Below are positions 14,901-26,900 of a DNA stretch of 64,000 nucleotides, one piece after another. The stretch covers positions 202,638,978-202,702,977 of the forward strand of contig CP136066.1 in NCBI GenBank assembly GCA_032622095.1, read 5' to 3'. Position 1 is the first letter of the stretch. Each line of letters opens with the position of its first letter. The notes below the pieces were generated by a model, which saw only the letters and a program-made list of their open reading frames with translations, had not been told where the DNA came from and ran no database searches. Origin of the DNA: Siphonodentalium dalli (lineage: Eukaryota; Mollusca; Scaphopoda; Gadilida; Siphonodentaliidae). Made by a program: the position numbers and the translations under genes.

Positions 14901-17900
14901 TAATATCGGCCCCTGGCACTCAAACACTTAAATATTAAAATACTGAATATAAAATATTTCCATTATAACGCCACTGATGATTGATCTGTGTAAGGGGGTG
15001 GCAGGAAGACAGCCTAGCCTGGCTATGCCACTCACGCGCAACACATATAACTTATAAGGGGGTGACAGGAAGACAGCCTAACCTGCTATGCCACTCCCGC
15101 ACAATAAATATGACTGACCTTTGAATTGTTTCGTATGCATTATTATATTGTAATATATTTATTGTGTAAATAAAACATCTATATCTACAATCAGTAATCG
15201 CTCAAGTCCAAGCCTTGAAATAGCGTGTCTGTCATTTGCAGAATGAGGTCCCCAGAGGGTGAATTTAGTGATGCTACCCCGCATAGCGGGCTAGCATCAC
15301 CAAATTCACCCTCTGGGGACCTCATTCTGCTTACACCTCAGCAGAATGAGGTTCCCAGAGGGTGAATTTGGTGATGCTAACCCGCTATGCGGGGTAGCAT
15401 CACTAAATTCACCCTCTGAGGACCTCATTCAGCAAATGACAGACACGCTATTTCAAGGCTTGCTCAAATCAATTTCATTCACATCCCACAAACTGAATCT
15501 TACCTCTAAAAAGGGATCTGAAACATCATGCAAAATAATTATGATGCTCCCAATTCTAACTCCGTTTAGCAGCCAAGACATACTAATCAGCAGTATGGTA
15601 ACCAGATGGTGAATAATATTTTCATAAAAATCCTGAAATAAACAGATATTTAAAGTGATATGAAACACTCCGATAGGGTGAAGACATAGAAATGGAGAAT
15701 ACTCTTGCTCAAAGTAGTTATTATATCCAAATTGAGAACAAACGCCGTCATTCTTACATATTAATTAAATGCAGTGACTCTCGATGATGAAACCGTTTGC
15801 GTTAGTTTATCGCCGATATTTGCGTCCCGAATCGAGAAGTAAATATTTACAATTGAAAGTAGTTCAGACGATGGTTTCTATGGAGTGGTACGGTTGATTT
15901 GCTTGATATTTTCGGCAATGTTAGTAGAATGCCACATTACTCCAGTTGGCATAGTGCCTGAATACTAACTGGTCAGTTTCACACACCCGAACAAGTACAT
16001 AATATGTCTTTAAAGCCCTGAAAGGTCTTTTGTAACATATTGAAATTCTTATCGAATCATGTTTACATTAGTAATATTCCTACCTACTTCGACCGTAGCG
16101 GTATGTCAATGCTTCTCTACTTGAAATGTATTTGTCATCAAAACTATGAGCTCTGGGTCAAGATTGCATAGATGGTACATAAATGTTGGTCGGAACATCA
16201 CATTATCAAATCGATCTCTACATTTTCATTCTGACATTTCCAGTTATTTGCAAAGAATTCACTCAATTCCATGCGTTTTTATTGGTTTGTCATTTGGTCT
16301 GGAATTGTTACTGAAAAATCATCCATTTTTCACCAGGCAATAACAATTAACCCTTTCAGTGCCAAGGCCGATTTTTGTATCAACCCATATTTCCTTGATC
16401 ATTTTTCAAATTTATTGATTATAATAATGTGCTACATTAATGGAAAGAGCTCTTAGAGCTTTTCCATCAATTTATCACATTATTATAATCAATAAATTTG
16501 AAAAATGATCAAGAAAATATGGATTGATACAAAAATCGGACTTGGCACTGAAAGGGTTAACACATAAAGTGAAACAAAGAGAATAAACATATCGCTTTAA
16601 TTATTTTCTCATATCCATTTCTTTCGTTGTTACGTAATGTCAAACTGTTCGAAAGTTATATGTACGTAATTATCACAAAATTTGGCGCTTAGAATTGTTC
16701 AATTTTACTCACTACTGTAATTACCCGATATTTTATGTAAAATGGTGCAAGTAATATTGTGAGTCGTCCGAGTCTACAGCTACAAACGGGTTAATAAGGG
16801 AACATACACCTCTCCATGTCGGATTATGAGCAATGGAATTTTGTCATGTTCATCAAATAGAGTAATTGCTCGTTGTTCGGTGGCATAATGGGATATCTTG
16901 AAAACCTGCAGTGTTTGTTGACATATTTCGCTTTACTGTAACAAAAGTGTACGTAAACACGATTCCTACACAGTGTTCCATAGGGAGCTTCCCATAGATA
17001 AGAGAATACAATGGGGGAACAATATTGATCGATATGAAAGCAGTTTGTTAATAATTATTCTCGCCACTCTATTGTGGTTTTAATTATCATACAACAATAA
17101 ATCAATCACCGCATAATAAAATTGTAGAATGGTTGTTTCATTGGAAGAGCACACAAAAAGAGGATTATAGCTATATAAACACCACATCCACAATAAATAC
17201 AGGAAATCCTCCCACCCGTCGATACTAATGCCATCAGATTAACTGCATCCAAGCCCCTTGAAATAGTGTGTCTGTCATTTGCAGAATGACGTCCCCAGAT
17301 GGTGAATTTAGTGATGCTACCCCGCATAGTGGGCTAGCATCACCAAATTACCCTTTGGGGACCTCATTCTGCTTACACCTCAGCAGAATGAGGTCCCCAG
17401 AGGGTGAATTTGGTAATGCTAGCCCACTATGCAGGGTAGCATCACTAAATTCACCCTCTGTGGACCTCATTCTGCAAATGACAGACACACTATTTCAAGG
17501 CTTGACTGCATCATGATAACCTTATAAACCTTATAAACCTAAACCATATAAAACACCACTAATCTATATATATATAAAAGAGTAGGATCTGTCTGTCCGT
17601 CCATCTGTCTGTCTGTCTCTGGATTTTTCTCCCAGACTGCTGGTCCGATTTCAATTAAATTTGGTGTATTGACTCGGGGTACCCTGGCGGAGGTTATATC
17701 GGCGTTAGTTTTTCAAAAAATTTATTTAAACAAATTTAATTAAATAAAGAAAACAAAATAATTTAAAATAAGCTCACTATGGGCATATTTCTGAATCAAA
17801 TAAATCCAATATGAACCTATTTTCACAAGGATGTGTTGTAGCATATACGTACGCTCTTTACATATGTGTTTTCACTGTGGCCCGCGCCATTGAATGGAAT

Positions 17901-20900
17901 AACGGGTTTAAGTCCACTATGTGCTTATTCCAGAATAAATAAAAAAATCCAATTTGAACCCATGCCAATATTTAGGACAATATGAACCTATTTGTACGAG
18001 GATATATTGAAGTAGCATAATAAATATCTATATATAAAAGAGTGGGATCCGTCTGTCATGTGCGCTTCACGCGCTGAATAAATGCTAAAACAATTATATA
18101 TTGTTAAGAGTTTCCCCCGATATGAATGGTAGTGACTGACCAATATTTTCCAATGTTCTTGATGAATTAAAATGTGACTTGCCAAAACTTTTGCCAAATG
18201 AAAATATTTGTTGCCAAATAGGAATTATTTTTGCCAGTGGAAATTTGGCGAGTGGCAGCGTGAACAATATAACATCATCACATAACATTTTTGTGCTTGG
18301 TGGTAAGAATTAAAGGTAGAGATGCACTCAAGCAAGCCTGCAAATAGCGTGTCTGTCATTTGCAGAATGAGGTCCCCAGAGGGTGAATTTAGTGACGCTA
18401 CACCGCATAGCGGGCTAGCATCACTAAATTCACCCTCTGGGGACCTCATTCTGCTTAGGCCCTCAACTGCTATGGTAGACCTACTGTAGGATCAGATAGA
18501 AGTTCCCCAGTTGAAGTTGGTGATGTTCACCCATTGGGCGTCTCGATTATGGATTTTATCTTCTGCAAATTAGGGGATATAGAAACTTCCTAGAAGGGAA
18601 ATGTAACTAAAAACAATGTTAATTTGATACCATAGATACTTCCCAGAAGATAAGGCCTAAGCAGAATGATATGCGGGATAGCGTCACTAAATTCACCCTC
18701 TGGGGGACCTCATTCTGCAAATGACAGACACGCTATTTGCAGGCTTGCACTCATGTCATTTTATAGGTCAGTAATCGTTGCACTGGAGTGTGACATGAGG
18801 ATACCACAAGTCTGTATATAAAACAAAACGTTAACCCAGGGGGTGTCAAGAATACCAGCATTTTAGGTACCCACCACCACATTTTTAGAAGGAAATTTTG
18901 ATGGTGACCCACCCCTTTAATCCATTAGCAATTACATATCTGAGAATTCAATGGATACTTTTATGTACGAGACAACACGTTACCATCAATTAGGGACAGA
19001 GAACGAAATTCAGCCCACAGGCAATTGAATAAATCCAACATTTGAGACCCTTTCTTTACTGATTGAATTCTCCAGTTAGTTATAACTATTCATTCATTGG
19101 AATGGTATATGAATCATCTGGAAGGGTGTTCACGAAATATAAGCAGATCATAGAAGACAAACATATAATGCAGACGCAGTAGGATTGCTATACATTGATG
19201 AGAAATGTTCAGATAATAAGTTTGTTGAATTTATTAACTGAACATTTTCCTAAGGATTCTTCTCAGAAATATTCTATAGAAATTAGGTACAGTTCACATA
19301 TAACCTACAGTAATGCCCTAATTAATCGACTCCCTAACCACAGCAGAATTATTGGTAAATTTTCAGGATTTAGTCGGAAATATGGCTTGTTGCCATTCAT
19401 CGGGGAGAGCTTTCCGATTAATTAGGGCATTACAGTAGGTTATGTGTGAGCTGTACCTAATTTCTATAGAATATTTCACCAATGAGTACTCAGTAAGGAA
19501 GCCTGATAATACTCACGTTTAATACACGAATATTCCAAGAATGTGCCTAAAGTTCCATACAGGTTTATAAGGGCAACCACTAAAAATATTCTTAATTACA
19601 TGGCAGCTGTATGGGCTATACAGTAATGCCCTAAGTAATCGACCTCTTAACCAAAGCAGAATTATAGGTAACTTTTCAGGATTTAGTCGGAAATATGGCT
19701 TGTTGCCATTCATCGGAAAGCTCTCGGCGAGAGCTTTCCGATGAATGGCAACAAGCCATATTTCCGACTAAATCCTGAAAAGTTACCTATAATTCTGCTT
19801 TGGTTAAGAGGTCGATTACTTAGGGCATTACTGTATGTGCTTCTATGTTTCAAAGTTTTAAAATAAATTCAATGGTTGAAGATCGAGCAACAAACTTGAT
19901 TCATAATGTGATATTTTAGTGATGATTTCTGTTATATCCTTATTTTAATAGCAATTTACTATTACTCCTGAGCTGTTACTGTATCTGGTCTTACCATTGG
20001 CTAAGTACTTGATTCCATTGTTTCATTTGGAAGCATATAATCTCTCATTGCCCTTGGCCAGCACCTGTACAATTAAATGTGGGCCTGTACATTGTGTAAT
20101 ATGCCTTCTGAATTATGTACCACTCCTTGCCTTCAAGCGATTGTAGAACCCGCCTCCCCTCTTGACATAATACCCAAAAAAGTCACCAGCTGGAGGTTTG
20201 TTATCTTACTAGAACCAGTGGATGTCACTATACTACAACCATTTTCTCTCTCAAATCAATAAGTTATAATTTTAGACTACCCAAGCCAATGCGCATCGAT
20301 TCTTGTTGTGCAAATGTGACAAGTCGCCTTTTTCATGATGTCCATAAGTCCATAAATAAGCTCCAATGCTTTAACTATGAACTCAACACCCTCAAGTTTA
20401 TTCAGAAAAGTTAAATTCATAACTAAACGAACATAGAATTCCAGAACCATTTGGTTCAGTTATTTTAAAGAAAAATATACAAGGCCTGAAAAATTATGTT
20501 TATGGGCTGCTGAAGCAACAACCAGACTTGTTTACTTTGAAAATCAGAAATAGGGAGATTCACCTTCAGAAATAGGGAGATTTGGATAAAAATAGGGAGA
20601 TTTTATCTTCGATGGTAAATTACTAAAACATCACGTATAGAAAGGAATTTATGGGCTACTGTAAATAAAGAATAAGTTATTATGATTATACCGGTATATG
20701 ATTTTATTTTATATATAAACTTAAAAATCAATAATAATATATTACAACATTAACAAAATAAATTAACAATATTCATCACATTCACAACTTACTTCTCACA
20801 TTCTGAAGAATGCTCTTTCACATAAGATTTGAGGGCTGATTTTGAAAGATTTAGCACATCCTGCGATGGCTGGTAATTAAAACAATCACCATTGTTGTTT

Positions 20901-23900
20901 ATTTTACAGGCTAGCAGAGCACACAATGTATCGTTGTTTAACTCTGATCTAAAGCTTGTCTGTATCTTTTTGCAAATTGAGAAAACACGTTCGCTGTCAG
21001 CATTACTGTTTGGAATGGATAACACCGTTTTAACAACTAGTCCTAGGTGTGGAAATCGCAACTGTCCTGTGCTAGTAACTTTGGTCAATATATTCATCCA
21101 ATACTCGTCGCTTCATTTGGTGGTCGTGCAAATGTTCGTTTATTCTTTGATCTTTGCCCCCGCTCTCAACATCACTGTGATTCTCGAAATAACCAATGAG
21201 GGCTGGCCATTGTTGGATAATTCTGCCGATACATTTTTCCAAACTTAACCACCGCGTTTTTGCATGTTTCAAGATTTTTGCTGTATCGATATCGGCGAAT
21301 TCAACGAACTTTTTGTACTCCTCTTTCCGCTTTGAGCTTTTATTAAAATGGGAATAGATGTCACATAGTAAATCCTCCACTGGAACGGTGAGAGATTTCA
21401 CTGCCTTCACGATACACAAGTTAGCAAGGTGACATATGCATCCCATATTAATAATATTCGGCTGAACCTCTTTTATTCTTGACATCACAGAGTTGTGTTT
21501 TCCCATCATCACGCTACAGTTGTCACTGGTAAACGAAACAACAGAATTCCAACTTATATTACGGGTCTTCAATGCAAGGTCTAATGCTTCAAATATTGAA
21601 TTAGCATTGCCGATATTGCATATTGGCATGTCCAGGAAACGAGTCACAGAACGACCAACCTTTTCGTCTGCATACCGAACTAGAATAACCGGCTGCTTTT
21701 CTGACCATAATCATTTGATTCGTCGATCAGAAGAGAAAATTTATCATTTCAGCAATGTTCGACAACACCCTGATTCAACGTTGGAGTGAGTGCCCGCTTT
21801 GTAATCATAGTTGATTTAAGTCTTCCACATGCGTATTTGTCGGCAATTTTACTATCAGGAAACATCTTTTTACAAAGTTTTGTGAAGTGATCGGCAACAG
21901 AGAATTGTAGGTTATGTTCAGCAATGAAATTAGTGAACATCACTTCCGCACATATTGTTTGTTGGTTGATATCTTCTCTGACAGATGTGAAAACACTTTT
22001 GACGGTCTGGTTGGTTTTGTTGACTTTTAACTGACTTTCGTGTTGTGTTGTCTTACTATGCTTGAGCAGATCGTTTCTCCCGCCATGAGCGATGGATATG
22101 TGAGTTCCACAAAATACACACAACGCAAATGTCGGTCCTCGGTCACTGGATCTCACCCATGGCATTTCAACTTTCCAGACGTCACGGAACTTTGAATCAT
22201 ATTTGCGTTTTTTACTTGGCGTATCGGACGAATCTAACTTGCGCTTTTTGGTCGGAGTTTCAGACATTGTGAACAGAGAGATTTAGACGTAAATGGTAGT
22301 AAATAAGTGATTTGTTATGACGAAAGAAAAATGTGTTTCGTTATATAGTCACACATAAGCTTGTAAGGAAATCCGCCGTTTATGATATTGACAAATACAG
22401 CTCAGTTTCCACTTACTCTTTCGTCACTTTCACAAAAGAATCAAAGCCGACATGAATACCAGTGTCGCTGGTAGGATTTATAGTCTAAATTGATTTATTG
22501 CACCCGCATGGCTTCATTGCGTGTGGTCAGCCGCCAGCTAATTGATTTTTGCGCCTGTTTTAGTCGCCACCGGGACAGCCTATTAATCACTGTAAAAAAA
22601 ATAATTTAATTCTGGTATTGACATTTGAAATCGGGAGATTCTGTTTCCGGATCGGGAGCGCGGGAAGAGACGATTAAAATCGGGAGTCTCCCGCGAAAAT
22701 CGGGAGGGTAAACAAGTCTGGCAACAACACACAACTGCCCCAATTAACACAGCTATATTTGTATAGCAATGAGGAAATCTAGACACCATATGCTCTTATT
22801 CAAATTTGCATTACCTTCGTCATGATGAATGTCATAAAACCTCTGAATATAATGTTTGTAGATAACTGTAATGGTTTCTTATTATACTTCCATGTTTTTA
22901 AGGACGTATAATATTGTTATTCTGTTGGGCCATTTTTCTGTTAAATTGGAAATACTCAGAAACAACGTGCAGTAGGAAGCGAAATATCTAGGAATGGTAG
23001 ACCCCTAACTTGGCCCTAAGGACCACTGCTTATGAAGGCATCGCGACTCCGGCCAAACTTTGCATGGAGAAGTTATGGGCCTTTGTTCATTATTTTTCAT
23101 TATTATTATTTTACGGTATAATTTTACAAGACTTATATTTCGGAAGGTATGAGGAGTAGAAATCTAATACACGTACATGTTGGGGTTGATGAACTCTAGT
23201 CCATCATCATATACAGAACATTGTACATGTTTTCCCTGCCAAGTTATCTCCATTCATCTGAAGAAGTCCGTTTGTCAGATCTCGCATCATCCAAAATTGG
23301 CTTGTATGCACATCTGAGCATGCCGTATGGGCCACAAATATAAATTTTTGCCCACTGCAGAGTTATCGCCAAAAGTTAACTAACCTCAAATGTATTGTAC
23401 AATCTGTCCTCCCATATTATTCCAGATAACTTAATGTATTGTACCATCTGTCCTCCCATATCATTCCAGATAACTTTATTTTATGATGTTTTCACTTGTG
23501 TTGGTCGTTGCCAGTTCAGTGTGGAATCGATAATTGAACTGGGTCGGATTCATATTTTTAGATTGGGAGCGGGAAAAAACATTTTCAACAATTTTTTAAG
23601 ATTTCCATCTATTTAAAGGTACGGTTGGCCTTGGCGGTGGGTATCCTGTGAAAATATTTTCACCCGTCAAAAACCGCCACAAACAGAAAGAACAACAAAG
23701 TGTAGACAGACATTGTCCGCATGCAAATAAGAAATATCGCATAAACAGTATGTTATTGTCATATCTTTGACCATTGTTATGTAAACAAAAGCTTTAAAAG
23801 TTACTTTTCTGGTGTTTGTTTATATTATGATGGTAAACAAAAAGAGCGTTCTTTGTTGGTGAATTCCTGATATGGAACGAATAAAGAGCGTTTATGCCAT

Positions 23901-26900
23901 TTGTGTGTGATTAGCCAGCAGCATTGTGATGTCTTCTGTAACACAATCAAGCTCTTGCTTATGTAAAATATAGTAAATCTTTATGATAACATGCTGTTTA
24001 CGCGATGGTCATGGTATATATGAACGAAACTGTATGCGTTTTAATGTTTTTCTGTCTACGGTGATTGGAACAAATATGAATATTTTCGACAACTAAGGCC
24101 TCACGTGCCTTTAAGTCAATTTATTTCCGGATACGAACATGTACCTGAAACAATGGAGGTCATCGCATACTTCTACGCATCTGGAATAAAGTGCACTCGG
24201 TTTCACCAAATTTTGCAAGTGTCTGGGGAGGGGTCATCAGTGGGGACCAAAACATTTTTCGTTTCCAAATGGGATTAAATTTACAATATACTATCTACGA
24301 GATATAAGTTGTATTAATATTGTTCTAAGACTCAGAATTAATGCATACACATATAATTCCATAGCATAGAAGTAACCTGATTCCAATAGGAATAAGACCC
24401 TCTAGTTATTATTACTTTTTGTTACATTACAATGTGTGAATTACCTTGATTTCTCGAGTGATCATAAAAAATAATTTCACGAGTGACTTATGCCACTTTA
24501 ACCCTTTCAGTGCCAGGGGCCTATCTCATCGACCCTAATTTACAGTCTGTAAAATCGGCCCTAAAAATTTTGTGGTTATGCTTAAGCATGCTATAGAGAA
24601 TTTAAAAACAAACTGGATAAAACCTTAGGGGCATGTTAAACTCAAAACTAATACCAAGTATTGATAGTAATAATTTTGATGCCCATGAATAACGTAAGAT
24701 TCCCTGGCACTAAACCTACAAAATAAGTCTATTAAAGAATATAAGAACAAATTATTAAAATTGTAAAAAATTGTAAAAAATAATAACAAATGATGAAAAA
24801 TTGTTAGGCCAATGCATTCTCTTATATATGCGAGGCGACCTATGGTCGACTCGCATATATAAGAGAATGCATTGGCACAGGGTATATGGGTTGATACAAA
24901 AATCGGACCTGGCACTGAAAGGGTTAACTACTGTGTTATGTATTCATGGTTATAGTGGCGCTATTATTCAGATTTCTGGTAAATCAGATATTTTCGTGGA
25001 ATATTCTAAACAGAATAGTCACTTGATTGAACTGGTGACGTGACATAATTCATTGGAGACGGACTATTTTCTGAAATACTTGAGCACAAAGCAATATCGT
25101 GTTTGTAGAATGACCTTGCCTCTTATGAATTATTTCACGTCACAAATTCAATCAAGAGATTACTCTACATATAAAATATATAATAATGTGTTATCTAGTC
25201 GAGAATTCCAACATGCTCCCCTTTTGGATATCAGAATTGTTCTCACACTATTCAAATGTGGTAATTCTTAACTCGAAACTGCTTCTTGTGCTGGATCACT
25301 TTTTCAGGTTTATTCTCTTGGCAAATCAGCCGTCAGCTTTGGTTTCGGAAGATAATAATTCTAATGCGGCCAGTCATGTAACACTGATCTACCCAGAGCA
25401 CACAGAAGTGGTTACGCTTATGATATGGTCATTCTCACACTAAACACTTTCATAACTGGAGCTTCCTGAATTTGTTACGCAAACCCTGTGCCAATGCATT
25501 CTCTTGCATAAGTGAGATTCCCATATGGAGCCTCGTATATATAACAGAATTCATTGGCCTAACAGTATTTATCTTGAGTGCATCCTGTTATATGTGCGAG
25601 GCTCCCTATAGGAGACTCGCATATATGAGAATGCACTGGCCCATGATATTTAATGCACCAGCGCAGCTCCAGTCAGGAAAGGGTTATCACTTAAATACTT
25701 CCGAGTCCCAAATACGTACTTTTCTCTTGACATCGGAATACAGGGAAGACAGAAGTGAGATATAGAATCCTAGCTCAACCATATAGTAGAGGAACAAATC
25801 ATTGGTCACATGCTGAAAAACAACACAATCATTGGTCACATGCTGAAAAACAACACATTCAACAAAATTAGGGATGATAATGATAACTATGACACTGACA
25901 ACATCAGAAAGAGCCTTTCTAAATGTGAGGCATATCGGCATTTCTATTTGCATGGTTAAAGTTTTGGGTGATAATGAACAAGATCAGAAAAACAATTTGC
26001 TAGTGCTGGCGATGTACATGTATGTCATTTGTGGGGTAATGTTCAAATATCTCGCCCTGCCCATAAGAACAAAACATGTTGCACTATTCCTCCCAGAAGT
26101 AACATAGGGAAATATATAGAGAACATGATCAGACAAAAAAATCCTTTTTAGATCCCTCTTGTTACTTATCATGCAAAAACAGAGACAATAAAACTCTCAA
26201 TATTTGGTTTCCAAATAATGGTGCAAAAAGTGTCATTCATGGCGGATTACTTAAGACTGAACATTTAATTGTCCCCCAGAACATAAAAACTGGTATGGAC
26301 TGAGATCCAAACCGCTTAGGTGTTGGCCCCACGCAAGCCATAAGTAACATACCTCTCGATTACCTAGGAAACCCATTTACCAGATATTTTGCAAATTGTT
26401 TTTTTTTCAGTTAACCCTTTACCCAACAAATCGGCCAAAAACGCCCAAATAAAGCTTCAACAGCCTAAAATATCTTCGGTCTGTCTCAACAACACCATAG
26501 AAATATGGATGTATGCCCTGTGCCAATGCATTCTCTTATATATGCGAGTCGACCATAGGTCGCCTCGCATATATAAGATAATGCATTGTGGGCTAGCATC
26601 ACCAAATTCACCCTCTGGGGACCTCATTCTGCTTACACCTCAGCAGAATGAGGTTCCCAGATGGTGAATTTGGTGATGCTAGCCTATGCGGGGTAGCATC
26701 ACTAAATTCACCCTCTGGGAACCTCATTCTGCAAATGACAGACACCCTATTTCAAGGCTTGATTGTATAACAATATTGTTTGCATACCTCTGAATTATTC
26801 ATTTTGAAAAACAAATTGACCAGTTGGCTTCTAGAAATTAATATATTGGCCTCATAACCTTGCATTTAAAAGTGTTTTTTCTTAGATTTAGCATGCTACA

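Noticed and set aside
26772-26836. Candidate CerS exon (minus strand) beginning AAGCCAACTGG after ctag and ending GAG/gtatgc
   Set aside because: The in-frame stop and the length of 43 bases are incompatible with phase 0/0; the exon at 30507-30557 fits phase, length and sequence.
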